Source: Lanius collurio
Lineage: Eukaryota; Chordata; Aves; Passeriformes; Laniidae
DNA length: 64,000 nt
Direction of reading: 5' to 3'
NCBI GenBank assembly: GCA_020086605.1
Contig: JACBWW010000017.1
Coordinates: forward strand, 19,621,806 to 19,685,805
Part shown: positions 1 through 13,600 of the stretch, piece after piece
Layout of the letters: every line of letters begins with the position of its first letter
How positions within the stretch are numbered: the stretch's first letter is position 1
Position numbers and translations under genes: made by a program
The notes under the pieces: model-generated
Told to the model about the DNA's origin: nothing
Seen by the model: the letters and a program-made list of their open reading frames with translations, nothing else
Database searches by the model: none

Positions 1-3000
1 GTTAATCCTGCAGGCAGACCTGACTCAGAATTTCCAGAGGCTTGCCATCACAGTGAGATGTGGAATGATTATGCAGTTATCTAAATGGTGTGCCATCAAA
101 TCCAGAGATGTTCAGAGAGTTGGGAAACAGACTCTGTAAGGTGCAAAACAAAATTATTGAAACAGAAAAAGCCACTGAATGCAGAAATAAGTCAAATGTG
201 ATTATACATTATCTAAAAATATTGTGGCTGACAGTAATAAATACAGTCATAAGAACTGGGATAACATTCAACCCTTCACAGGATTTGAAAAAGTATAATC
301 AGGAAAAAACAATTATCATGACAGATAAGGAACAGAACAAACAGAACAAAGTACTTTAATCCTTGTTAGGGTAAAAAAAAATAGCCCAGATTTTTGTGAT
401 CTCACTGTGAGACACTGCTTTCAAGGAAAATGACATGGTTCATACCTGATTTTTTCTATATTTTATGTGACCAGTATTAGATCCTTCCAATCTCTTCCTT
501 CTCCACTACCTGACTTCTGTTTATGTGATGATTAAGGACAATCTAAGGAGCAGAGATTTCTAGTGTGGCAGCCCCAGAGAAGAAATTGGAAGATTGTAAC
601 ACAAGTCGTCCAAAAAATAAAATTGCTCTCACAATTACTCAGTATGCCATAGGCTATGGACAGCCCATGGCAGGACTGCATGCATAGCCTGTGCTGAGAA
701 GAAAGTATAAACTGGCATCAGAACTTCTACTTACCTGGAAATTTTAACCAAGTTTCATACAGTCAAAAGAAATGGCAATCATGTATGGCATCACCAGCAA
801 AACCTTCTCCGTTTGTGGCCCTTTACCATATTATCACCATTATCCATTCCCACATCATTTCATGTAATTGTTCAAAACTGTGTTTATAATCACAAAGACT
901 ACATTTCACCCTTCCTTCAGGACAGATGGGCTTCTGACTACTGCAGCACTTCAGCAACTGTTGTAATCCAGACACCTGCATTGTGTTGGCAGACAAAAAA
1001 ATGAGCTTCAGGCAGAAAGCTCAGCATCACTGTGAGCCTATTGAAAAGCCATTTGAAGGACTACATAGATCTAGAGGGTTTACCTCTGCTGGTAGCTCTG
1101 AAAGGTGCCCTAATCTACTTTCAGCTCTAATGCTCCAAAGAATGGCAATGACAGATGGAATAACAAGAGAAGAGGTGGACTGGTAGGGATGACTGAAATT
1201 TCTCACCCATAATGTTAGCTTTAATCAAATACAAAAAAGAGAAAAAATTTAAAGAAAGCAAATTGCTCTTTGCAACAATCCCACGAACTCTCAGAAAACA
1301 ATCACTCAGTAAATTTCTTGCCAAGCCAGCCTGGTTTTGATAGGTAAAAGAAAATATTTTGTTCATGAGAATATCAGCTTTGTGAATACCTTGCTTTCAT
1401 AATTGCGTGACATTTTCTTCCTGTCTTTCCAAAGACTTTGCAATGTGTACAAATCCCAATTTGTGTATAAACATTTGCTGTTTCAAAAATTTCTAGTCTA
1501 AAGGAAAATAATTTTGTGTTACCAAGTAGGGACTTCTGGTTATTACTTCTCATTTTGTACCAATGTCTGCTTTAAAGAAAACCTGGCATGCTTCTGAGCT
1601 TAAAAATCCTTTTTTTCCTGGAATGAAACCAAAATAAAGCTCTAATCCTTGTTACTTAAGTGACATATGACCACAGCTTTAACAAATACAAAAAAACTCC
1701 TCTGAAAATCAGATATCTACATAGTTATGCAGGGTCTCTTTATCTCCAGCACTTTGTGTCTGATAGCAGTTCCCCACCTTTCAAAACCAAGAACATGTCA
1801 GTCAAAACTTCCAAGACTGAAAATTTTCCTTCATTTTTTCAGTTGCAATTAACAGGCTAAGTTGTTTTGTAATTGTAACATGAAAGTAAAGCAATTGTAG
1901 TGCAACCATTTCATTGCTAATTAAGATTTAAAATGTACTAATAAGTTTTTAGAAATAAATATGATGGGAAACTTGTGAGACAATCATGGACATCTGCTGG
2001 TCTTTATCTGAGACAAATTCATTATCATATAAGTTCCCAGAACAGTCACAGTGGCACTGCACCCAGTGACACATATCATCCTTTAAGTTCAGTTGTTCTT
2101 CATGTAATTCTTTAGAGGTTTGCCCTTTCAAATTAAAACAAACAAAAAGAACCACCAAAAAAAAGAGAATTTTCATTGCAAAACTTTGTTGAAAGAATTA
2201 GTTAAACATTGGGCAACAGAATATTAACAATAAATGCTAACTAAAAGAACCCCTTTTTTCCAGTTGTATAGTGCCGTGGAACAGTTACAACAGGATATTT
2301 CTGCCCTGGTCTCTCTTCCTCCCAAATGACTTCAGAGTTTATTTTTCCATGGCTATTCTTTTTCTATTCTTCAATATTATTTTTTAAGTATGTCTTACCC
2401 CTTTCTCTGTTTTATGAATGCATGAGGGAAAAATATATCTTTTCCTTGAAAAAAGTTTGTCTGCTTTTTAATGCAAATTACAGCAAAAGGACCTTTATTA
2501 ACACTCCATTATCTGAACTGAGAGAGGTCCAGGATACCACAGGTAATGGAAAAAGTAGGAAACACAAGTGCTAGTAGTCAGCCACAGATCCAGTATAAAA
2601 GTAACTTGGCCAGGGCTGACACAGAGCTCATAAGCTTATGCTGAGCAAGTTGAGAGATCATACAATCCTTATCTAAAATGTCCCTGCATCGTGCCTGGCT
2701 GGGACAATGGTTGGACAAATGGTTGTCAGAAAACATCAGCCCAATAGGAAAAGCCTATGTTCAGATCATAAAGCATGCAAATCTCCCAAGGACTGGAAGT
2801 CAGACTCCTGCTGAATATGCAATGTGGTTCTTGCTCCAAAAGGGGCTGGGGAACACCACTTGATCTGTGCTAGCTCCCTGTCTTCACTCAGGACTGCACA
2901 GGAAGCCACAATTCACTCTCCCAGTGTGGAGAGATGTAGAAGCAGGTCAGTAGAGGCTGGTATGAGGCTCAGAAGTTCTGACATTGAAGGGGAAAACACC

Positions 3001-6000
3001 AAATGGATGTGTCTCTGCTCAGTGTTTCCAGATCTTTGGCTCTCCACAGAGGTACCCTAGATCTATCAGGATAAAAAGTCTAGTCTGTGCTGGGTGCAGA
3101 AGTAACAGTACTGTCCCAGGACCTAATCTGGGCATGGGAGAGGCACATCCTCCTCCATGTAGCTCTGTGCCTGAGCTGAGTACTGAAACAAGACACTTTT
3201 TAAAAGCTGAGGCATTTGACAGAAGAAATGTGTTGTATAAACCAGTAGGCTTTTCAAGGATGTGTCAGTGGTAGATGCTTTGCTAAGTGCATCAAGATTT
3301 GCCATGCATTTTTATTAATTCTATATGGTGGATCTAGTTATATAAACAGGAAATGGCAACAGATTAGCTCCTGGAGAGTGTTTCATATGGGATTACATTT
3401 AATGCTGAAATTCCTGTCAAACTCTTAACTTTTAAAATACTGATAACACAGCACATACTGTGCCCTTTTTTGAACACTTGAGCAATGCATTTCCTGCAAC
3501 ACACTCAGAGCCCTAATAATCAAGATTGAGTTTAGAGAAGCTTAATTTTCATTCTATTAAACTCTCCAGTGGTAAGAGTAATTATTTAGTGCTCACTAAG
3601 AAGCAATCCCATAACATGCACAGGGTGCCAGTATGTTAGCATGGTTTGAATGACCGCATAGTGAGAAGAAATGTTCCTCTCTCACCATCAAATTATTATG
3701 CAGGTTCTTAAAAAGACTATTAATTGTATTTGCCAGATACAAAATTCTCTCTGCTACTCCAAATTACCTCCAAAGTGTCCTATCTTCTTTAGTATCATCT
3801 TTAAAGTCCCCTTTCCAAGACTACATTTCATTCTATAACTCTCTTTTTTTTTTTTCCCACCACACAACTTTGTCCATCCCTCCATTCTGCTAAGGACTTC
3901 TACCATTATTCCTGTTTCTTATTCCTCTTGTCTCATCCGAAACCTTTTTAAACAACTCCTTCTGTATATTATGTATCTTCTTCAGGTGAGTAAGGCAGAA
4001 AGGGAGTATTTGAACAAGGTAGGCATCACTGAACACTAACTAATGACTTGTCTTTGTGTTGAAGCCATTTCAGTTTCCAGAAAGAAAAAATACCATTTTT
4101 ACTGTGGGGTTTTTTAAAAAAAGATGTAACTTCCAAACAATTAATACCTTCCATTGTAAAAGATGCAGAACAGTGAAAGATGAAAATGTTGTCTTAGGTG
4201 ATGTGTCCTATATCTGTAAGTAAATAAACTTACAATGTAAATGTTGTACACGTCTACATTATATGTCTCTCACTGTCTCTTGTGTTAATTTCCTTCTGCA
4301 GATTCCTGTCATATATTTTGACTATCCTGAAGACAAAACCTATCTATTTTTAATGTACCTAACACATCCTGAGTCATGAATCAGGTTTGTGGAAACCTCT
4401 GTAATACATTCCATAAAATAATAACAAAATTAGTACAGAAAAATATTGCAACATGAGGAAAGTCTGTACTGTTTTTAAGACTTTGTCCTATGCACCTGAT
4501 AGGCAAACTCCTATATATTCTGACTTGCATGTTTGTTCAGCCACTGTGAATTCAAGAATTTGGCTAACACAAGGCTTAGAAACCATAACTGTGGCCACCC
4601 AGTGCTAAGTGCCACAATCTTTCTCTCCTGCCATTTAACTTCAGTAGGCAGCCATGGTGCCTATTCCTTTCTGCAGACTATCTGATTGCTGTTCCTTTTT
4701 CACTTGCTTAATTCTTCTAAATCTTCTTATTTGCAATCATTATTCCATTAATTTTCTCAGTCTCTCATCATTTATTTCAGTCTAATCCCAGCTGGTCCAC
4801 TTCAGTCCACATAAAATTTGACTACTCCTAATTCTTCTTCCCCATCTGCACTTTCAACTGCTTCTTCACCAGTTCCTTCAATTACAAGTTTATCAGAGAT
4901 GTCAAGTCCTCCAGGTCAGGCAAACATATTTCCTTATCAAACAGGAATAAATTCATGTATGCAGTATGTACCTGGACTCTCTTCTTTATATTTTAAGGGG
5001 CAAAATGTAATAAATAAGCTTATTAATCACATTTGGAAGAAGCCAAATTCCTGCTGTATAAGCATTTTTGAGGGCCTGAGGGTACTATAATATTTGCTTC
5101 AGGGTTTATGAGGATGGTGAGGAGCCAGATTTTGAGAGAGGAATAATTAATTGCAACAAGCCTGCCACCTCTAAGATGAACGTGAGTGATCCTGTAGGAT
5201 CTGCACCATGTGCACATCTTCTGGCTTCCTGGCATCTCCAAAGGGAGCCAGATGCAATGCCTCCCAGAACAATGCAGTCTAGGATAATCTAGTGTGAAGG
5301 GAAGGCTCATTGCATGCTCTGTGGAACCAAACCACCACAGCTGTGAATATTATTTTTGAGTCATACAAGCACACATCATACTCAGCGTAGGTGTGTTCTC
5401 TGGCTCTGAGGATGCACTGTCCTTGGAGAGTGCTCAGTTATGTTAATTCCTTCTTCTACTGCAACTATTATGAAGAACTATTTGTTCATTTTAAAGAGCT
5501 AGTGTATGAACTGGAATTATTTATTTTGATCTCCAGGAAAGAAGATTGTTGCCATTGTTGCATCTTTGTGCTGAGAATTGCTCTCCCGTGCTGACGGGAA
5601 ACACAGCTCTCCTTGGGCGGGTGCTGCCCGGGGCTCTGCGCTGACCAGAGGGACTGCCAGAGACTGTTGTCAGTAGCTATCTCCATGCTTCACACCAGCT
5701 TACCCTATAAAGAGAGTGTCTTCTGGTAATCTGCATCTCACTGAAGTTACAAAAACCCTCTACACATTTCGCATTTGCAGCAGACAACTGCCTCCTCTGT
5801 CCTTCAAGCTGGCTTGGCTACCATCCTGTTTCCTCTTGAATTTCCGTGAGGTTAACTCTTCCTTGTCCAGCACTCCATTATTTATCTCACGTCATCCTAC
5901 ATCAGCCTGCCTCTTTCAGCTCTCTCCACATAAATTTTGACTCTTCCTTAGACCTCAAAATCATTTAGGCTTTTCCAGTGTGTATGCAGCTGTGTTCATG

Positions 6001-8245
6001 GTCAGATCCAAGGTCTGCCTGACAGCCAGTAAAGACCAGGGCGAACGCTAATGTGTAAGCAATGAGGAAACCTTTGAGTGTGACCTTGAATCCTAAGCTA
6101 ACATGACAGTATAAACACAGTCCCAGTTATAGCTAATATGGTCTCTGCCTGTCTGAACAATCTCTCTCTTTTTCTCTCAGGCTCCCCCATCCCCCCTCAC
6201 CAAACTTTCATTGCTGCCTCCACCATTCCTCACTCTCAATGTGAGATTGGAGACCTTTTAAGCAAGTTGAATAGAGGTATTCAAAAAGTACAGAAAGGCC
6301 ACTAAAAATCACCTGGTCCTGAAGGGCTTCACAGAAGTCTATGCAATAATGAAGTTCAGAGTCTATATTTGGATACCCACAGGCCTCTGTAATTTTTAAA
6401 TTAATCAGTCAGTGATTCCTCAAAATTATTTCAGTACAGTCCTCAGAACTCATCTATGTAAGAGAATTGTGAATTCCTGTCCACAGTGTCATGATCTTGC
6501 CCACTAGTCCTCCTATCTGATTAATCAGCACTGGTTCACAAAAATATTGACAAAAGTGGCCATCACATGTTCACCCACAGCAGAGACAGAGTTAGAACAC
6601 AGAAGATACCTCAAATCCTGCTTCATTTACTTATGGAGAGTAGAAGAAGATACTATTACGCTAAATAATTTTTTATTAAATAGTAAGATTTTTGTATCCT
6701 GCTTTGCCTTCACAAAGGGTTACCAAATTTCAGCATATTCCCCAGCCACTGCAGTCACTCTTCATTCTGATAATTGTTTTACAGGCAGAAAATCCCACGA
6801 TTTATCAAATTACTTTTTGATGAACATATAATAGCAACTAACAATAAATGAAACTAGAGAAGGCAAGAAGGACCTATAATCACAGCCATCAACTCAGTCT
6901 AGAAGTGCCAATCCTGATGCTAATTTAATCTAAGATTTAAGAAGATTACAGAAACTATTATAATCATTTCAATTTCCACTGCTTCAGCAGTCCGCTAGCA
7001 GTGGACAGATGGCATCATAACCAAAACATTTTTCTTGCCCCTTATAAATACTTCCTTCAGTTATTTCCTTTTCTTCAGATATGGCACATCAGAAGAAAAA
7101 AAAATTATACTGTCTGTTAGGATGTAGAAGACTGGTCTCAATTAGGGCTTATGTATAAATTTATTTTCCAATGGTTTTTCAAGAAAATTACTTTTCAATA
7201 TCTAGTTCTCCACAAAAACTTAAAGGTTTTTATCATTTTCCCCCGAAGATCCTCATAGGCCTGATTTTCATGATACAATACACAATAGATCAGTAAGGTA
7301 TGGCATGTCATAGAACAAATAAACTGAGCAATAGAGACTGACAGACCAACTTCAAATACAAGTTGTAGCAAGTCCCTAACTGCATGTTTTGACTTTTGAT
7401 TTTTAGAGAATTTTTGTGCTTAAGGTAAAAATTTCTGGGTTCTCCCTTTTACCTAAGTGTTGGTTTTTTCCAGTCACCCCTAGCTCCATCCTGATACTTG
7501 TTATAAACACCTCATCTAGGTGCGCGACTGCTTTCTATTTTCAACTTTCATTAATTATATAAGATATTTTTTCTATGTTCTCTATGCTGCAATGTTTCTA
7601 GACACTCATCCATTCTTGACAGACAAATGGGGATCATATCAGCTGTTCTTTTTACAGTTCAGTAATTTTAGTATGCATACAATTATTTTTCTTCTCCTTT
7701 TACAAACCTGGCCACCTATGACAAGGCAAAGTGTAACCAGACCTTCAAAACATAGTAAACTGTAGCATTTAGATTAGGGCAATATACTGCTCTGAATACA
7801 GAAAAAAACATGCTCTGACTGTGCTGTGTTTAGTGGGTACACAAAGGAACCAAAACTAGTCTTGGTTCTGGTGAAGAACACCATGGGCAATCTAATATAC
7901 TATTTGCCAAGGTAGGTGGCCTCCTGGAATTAAGTGATACAAGTGAATTCCTCTTTGAGATGGAAACAGAGAGGCAAAACAACATTAACAACATTCAGTA
8001 ATGAATCTGGAAAAGGAGCAGGACACCTGGCATTTCAGAGGATGCAATGGCAGGGATACAAAGGAAGGTGAGAAAGACTTGCATGAGGAGATAGGCAGGG
8101 ATTAATAAAAGGGGGGATCTATAAAGCTTATGAAACAGGGTCTCAGGTTTCAGTTGCTAGAAAACCATGTCTGCAGCAAGCAGGGAACATCAAGCAATTG
8201 GTATGGAAACTGAGATGCATACAAATATAACTCCAGAACACCACT
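1..8245. other. Intergenic AT-rich DNA, no gene seen
   Basis: I see no exon with coding character here. The open frames are short, on both strands, and resemble no family I know. The stretch holds a T12 run at 3844-3855 and a small GC-rich patch at about 5583-5660 with several CpGs (see findings). The block 2640-3300 is less AT-rich and has overlapping short ORFs of 60-96 codons in different frames, which looks more like old repeat or chance than a gene. Two similar stretches, TCCACATAAAATTTGACTAC at about 4807 and TCCACATAAATTTTGACTCT at about 5928, may be remnants of one repeat, but this is too weak to call. Confidence 0.7.
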
Positions 8246-8335
8246 GAGTCAGAGCAAAGACTGTCAGCACAGTATCCAGCATCTGACAGTGATTAATACC
8301 AGTTCCTTAGAGAAAAAGCAGAAGAAAGAAAACAG
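8246..8335 (+). repeat. Ancient dispersed repeat of unresolved class
   Basis: The phrase around CAGTATCCAGCATCTGACAG, followed by a CAGT...ACCAGTTCCTTAGAG block and an A/G-rich end, resembles a repeat I remember as common in turtle, crocodile and bird genomes (the 'agcccagtatcctgtctctgacagtgg' type). The match is about 80 bp and clearly diverged. I cannot name the family or the superfamily from memory, and the ends are approximate. Confidence 0.4.
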
Positions 8336-9882
8336 GTACAAAGTGACCTCTGCCTACTATGTACTTTCTGCAGAGTTGCCTGAGAGGTAAACTTTTTTGA
8401 GACAGAGAAAGTTAGCAGTCATGAAGAGAACTGTATCTGATTCCCTTGTTGAATATACTATGTTTGGTTATCTATAAAACTATTTCATCTTTTCATTCTG
8501 AATTGCAAAGAAATATACACCAGTTTAAATTTTCTAACCTTGTGTCTGAAAACATCAGAGGTGGGGTCGCAGCCTCTATGCTTCATGAGTATCCACTTTT
8601 TAGTCCCTCTTACCATAGGGATCAGACATCCAAAAATCACAGCTCCGATGGAGCCTTACAGAGTGCTCCCACCCAAAGAGGGGTCCAGCCATGTTATGTC
8701 CTCCTCCTCTGGATTTATGTCTGGCTCACTTCTCCACCTAAGAGAGTTCAAAATCTTCTGTAGCATAGTCACATTAGCCAATTCCCTCTGCTGTCCCTAT
8801 GTGACAGATAAAATGGCCAAGTGACAGTATCTCGTGCTGAGCAATGAAAAGTCAAGTGCTGCATCAAGAAGGATATGAACACATAGTTTTATCTCTTTAA
8901 CAAGTCATCTCTGCTATAGAAAGAGCTGAAGTGAGTCCAAATGGAAGCATGCAGAGAGATAACAACCTGTTATGATTATACTTTTCCCGGGGAAACTGTC
9001 AATTTTACTGGTGAATCTATATATACGGGCACTACACTGCACATGGTATACCTGGAATAAGAACATCCCAAACCCTTTGCTCTTCACCACCACCATCACA
9101 AAGCACTTGGAAAGACATGGCACCTGGATGAGTTCAGCCTCCCTCCACTGCTGCCAGCAGTGTTGCAGTCAGTAAAACTCTGAAAAGAGTCAGCTTCAAC
9201 TCTCAACCACTTCTCTGGGCAAAAAGCAAATTGAAGAGTAACACAGAATGGAATCACGATTTTCTGCTAAGTTGCCTCCATTGCTCATTTTTGCATATCA
9301 GCTGGCCATCGAAGTCAGGGATGATAATATAAAAATAATGTAAAAAATTCTCAATCAATATATTTTCTCCCAAATCAAATAGTTTTTTTCTATGTTTTCA
9401 ACCAGTGATTTTACCATACCAGCAATCTTGACTCTATGTGAGCAAGCTTCATCTCCTTCAATCAGTACTTTTGAAACAACATAGCTCACCTCAGATTGTC
9501 TAGTGCAATTTCTAGATGAGCTGATTTCCAATAGCATCAAAAAGGCAGTCTGAGCAGCATGTTCCTCTCTTCACTTTTTTATGATTCCAGTGAAAAATTT
9601 GTATTTTTTTCCCCTGCGCTGAGCTTGAGGCTGTTAGACCACTGAATGCTACACCAGCCAGCATGACTTCCAACACCTCACAGTGAGTCATTTATGTCTG
9701 AGTGATTGTTTCAAAGCAAACAGTGCTGTACACTTCTAAGGCCCACAGCCTCTCCCACTCCCCAGTCATGAGACTCAAATCACAGCCGTAAACTCTGTTG
9801 TACACACTTTGCCTTAACTACAAAAAGTAGCTCCTCTCTCACCATCATGAGAATTGGGACTTTCTGAAAGAAAAAAATTAAA
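8336..9882. other. Intergenic DNA, no gene seen
   Basis: Only short, overlapping open frames are present, with no splice-consistent or conserved-looking coding block. Nothing here resembles a repeat I can name. Confidence 0.65.
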
Positions 9883-10637
9883 TATAGAGTTATAGAACGG
9901 TTTGGGTTGGAAGGGACTTCAGACATCATTAAATTCCAACCCACAGCCATGGGCAGGGACACCTCCCACTAGACCTAGTTGCTCCAAGTACCAGTGCAAC
10001 CTGGCCTTGAACACTTCAAGGGCAGGAGAATTCACAGCTTCTCTGGACAAACTGTTCCAGTGAGCTAGGGCATCCACAACATCTCTGGACAACCTGTTCC
10101 GGTGCCTCACCACCTTGCAAAAAATTTGCTCCTAATACCTAATCTAATCTAAACCTACTCTCTTTGAGCCTGAATCCATTCCCTCTTGTGTTGCCAGTAC
10201 AGTTTCGGAGGAAGGATCTGTTTCTGGCTTCCCTGCGGGGCCCCTTCAGACACTGGAAAGTTGCCATGAGGTCTTCACTCAACCTTCTCTTCTCCAAGTT
10301 GAACAGCCCCAACTTTCTCAGCCTGTCTTTGTAGGGGAGGTGTTCCAGTTCTCTTATCAACTCTGTGGCCTCCTCTGGACTTGCTCCAACAGCTCCATGT
10401 CCTTTTTACATTGGGGGCATCAGAGCTGTGCAGAGTGTTCCAGGTGGGGTCTCACAAGAGCAGAATAGAGGGGCAGAATCCCCTCCCTCGACCTGCTGGC
10501 CACACTCCTTTGGGTGCAGCCCAGGATTCCTTTGGCTTTCTGGGCTGTGAGTGCACACTGCTGGCTCATTTTGAGTTTTTCATCACCCCCAAGTCTTTCT
10601 CTGTAGACCTGCTCTCAGCCACCTCTCCACCTACAGT
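9883..10637 (-). mobile_element. CR1 LINE 3' fragment (5'-truncated)
   Basis: Chicken-repeat-1 non-LTR retrotransposon, seen here as its reverse complement. The left edge, TATAGAGTTATAGAACGGTT, is the degenerate 3' octamer end of CR1, and it is followed by the diagnostic GGTTGGAAGGGACTTC. The usual order of CR1 3' landmarks follows: GGGCAGGGACACCTCCCACT, CTGGCCTTGAACACTTC, GGTGCCTCACCACC, TTCTCCAAGTTGAACAG, GTGGCCTCCTCTGGAC and a CTGCTGGCCACACTCC block near 10490-10510. About 750 bp remain, covering the 3' UTR and the far end of the reverse-transcriptase ORF, so the copy is 5'-truncated as most CR1 insertions are. Its frames are broken and it cannot move. It is the longest modern-type CR1 copy in the window. 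A direct target duplication was not evident, as expected for CR1. Confidence 0.95.
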
Positions 10638-13600
10638 TCTAGTATGAGATCATGTTGTTGTAGAATTAGGTTTTTGACTATAGATGTATTCCCCTGTTTC
10701 ACTGATAGCTCTATTATTCCACCTAGCAGAAGATCTGGAAATCTGAATGTTGTCTTCCTGTCATGAGCGAGGAATTCCATGGGATACACAAGTGATCAAT
10801 ACCAACAGCAGTCAGAGCAGACAGAGGTCTTACAGCTTTATCCTAAGCATTTGCAAGCCCCATAGACTGCAAATCTCATTTCTCCTTCAAAGTTTGACTT
10901 TAACATATTTTGTACATAATTGAACACTTCTAATTTCAAATACCACAGCATTAGCCCATGCTAGATTCCCTTTATAGTAACCACCCTCAGATTTGGTCAG
11001 CATTCTGAAAAGTGGTAAGCTAAACATTTGCAGCTATCTTTACAAATACAGTGAGAGAAATAATAAAATTACATTTACAAGCAAGAGAGAATTTCCTTCT
11101 CAATAATTCCAGGAAAGGCTATTCTTATGGAAGGGATTATAATACAAACAAGAAATGGTATAGACTTAGCCCATTTTCTTTACAGACTTAAGACTGCACT
11201 TTTGTGGTTGTAATCTAATGTCATGCCTTTGCTATTAGTAGATTTTCTCCAGAGTCCAGACATGTTCAGAAAGACCTCAGGAATATCCTGTTTTTCTGGC
11301 ACCAATTTAAAATATAATTCTCATTAGATTGCTGCCTCTTTTTTATTTGTGGATTTTTTTTCTAGAATTTAATATATTTTGTCTTCAAAAGAAATCCTGT
11401 TGCTTTTGTTTTAAGTGACAGAGAAGTGTTCCTCAGATCCTAATGCCAGAACCAACATTCTGTCATTTCTACCTCCGTTTATTTTGTGATATGTTGATCA
11501 TCTAACTACAAGTCTGATATTCAAATTCAGCAGAGAGGAAATTAGAGTACCCTCATGCCCTCCTTGTTCTTCATATCTAAAGTCAGCAGCAAGAATCCCC
11601 ATTTCAATGAGAAAAAGACTGAATTACCCCAACAGTCTTTGGGCATAAGGATCAAGTCTCTCCCTGTAGTAACAAAGGTGCCAAACACAAAATCTGTGCC
11701 AAGTAAGCAAGAAATACTAATAACAATGAGGGAATCACATACAAGTTTTGTGGGGTTTATCTCATATATTTAGTAAAACAATGTATTTCCACAGGTGTAA
11801 TGTTGTCTCCAAAACAGCCTAAGACGAGGAGGCACAATGTCAGAGGGAGACTGAAAGGTTATCCTGTTTTATGAAAGCATGAAGAATCCTAGACAGCCCC
11901 CATATAGGGAGGAGTATACTGGCTTCTCCTGATCATTTCAGAGGGCGACTACTTTCCCTCCTGACCCATTCCCCTGCTGCAGGGAACCAAAGGGATGTCC
12001 TCTTCTCTTGCCCTCTCTGCCCCTCACTTTGTCCTCACTGGGACAATGGAAAAGGAGATGAACTGTAACAAAACCTTCCCCTCATAGATATGCATCTCAG
12101 CCTTCCCCAAACTCCCAAGCAGATTTTCAAATGGGGTAGGAGAGCAGCGTGTCTTTTCAGTGCCAGGCAGAATTCTGCCCCTTGCTGATGTATTTCTGGG
12201 TAGGATGTTTTGTTGGGTTAGGTTTTTTTTTTCTTTTCAAGCCAGTAGCAGATGGCTCACCAGTTCTCATTTAATCTGGCAATTCCCCTGCTCCTGTATT
12301 GCCTTCATGAACCACTCCACAGCCACAGTATGGGGCAGTTTCAGAGCTTTCTGGTGCAAAATTGTCACATCTATTCAGAATGATAAAGATACTGAAAACA
12401 GCAAGTTATTTTAAGTTTTGGGCTTATTTCTATGCAAAGTTTCCTTCTACATTCAATTCCTTCCTAAGATGTGAACCATTCAAACTACACTTTTCATATA
12501 GCTGAAAGCAGATTTGATTAATATGATTTCTTTGTGAAAACCTGAGAAGATTAAGAAGCAGTGATGTAGGGAACATATGCCCTTTCTCAACATGATATTC
12601 TCTAACACCTTACAGGGGTCTGCAGATCCTTACAGTCATTATATTGTTCCCACTACTGTTATCTAAATGGAGAAAAACCCATCATCAGGGAAGAATTTCA
12701 CTTTTTTCATATTATAGTTTCAATCTCATGTGCAGGTCAACAAATCTGCAGCTGTGTATCGATTTCATTCTGTAACTAGGCAGGAAAGGCCACATTTCAA
12801 GGGAGCATTTGCAGATTGGTTTTTCCTTTGTATTACAGGTCTTCTTGTGATGGTCCCTTAGAAAAAAATTAAGATTGGCCAGATGACTTCTATGTTCAGT
12901 GAAGCAAAATGCCAAATAAATATGTTTACAGGCACATCAGTTTACTGTTCTTTTTCTATGTGTCCCAGAGTGTTACTAACCATGGAAATACTTTCCAAAA
13001 TCAGTGGGGGGAAAAAAATCTGTCTGGTATTGATTGAATATGGTTTCTCATCTGTCTCATGACCTTTTCCATCATATATAATTAGAAATTGAAAGGTCTT
13101 AGCTGCATGCTTGCAGTACTCCCCAGAATACAAATAGAAGGTTTGTGCAGTATGGAGATACAATGAAAGCATGCACTCCGTGGACTCTAGGACTTGGCAA
13201 TACCTGTAGTTATTCCTCAAAATAATAAATACAGACCATGCCAGCATTTTCAAGCTGATGCAGTATAGTATCAGTTGGTGTCCTAACTGTATTAGTGTAA
13301 TATCTGTGATTGCATTACACATTGTAGAGGATAAATATAGTTTGCAACCATCTACAGCAGAGGAAAATATCAAAACTGTTGATTGTGTGATATGATCTTT
13401 GTTACTTGCTGCTGCAAGGATATTTCTATGTCAAATAGTTAACATGATTTGATAAACACTGGTTAAGGAAATTATTATAATGGCTGTTTCTAAAAGCATT
13501 TATGAGTCCCTTGTGCTGAGTCAAGCTGCCATTTCTGAAAGACAGAAATCTTAATCAGCCATATTGTCCACAGACTCTGCAAGGTTAAGGCAATAGCATC

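Noticed and set aside
1985..2000. CTCF-like CATCTGCTGG
   Set aside because: Lacks the GGC part of the core, with only 11 of 14 positions matching.
10139..10647. ORFs inside the CR1 element
   Set aside because: Fragments of CR1 3' sequence in either orientation, not host genes.
12942..13373. 143-codon minus-strand ORF
   Set aside because: No domain, no splice or promoter context, AT-rich composition. Probably chance.
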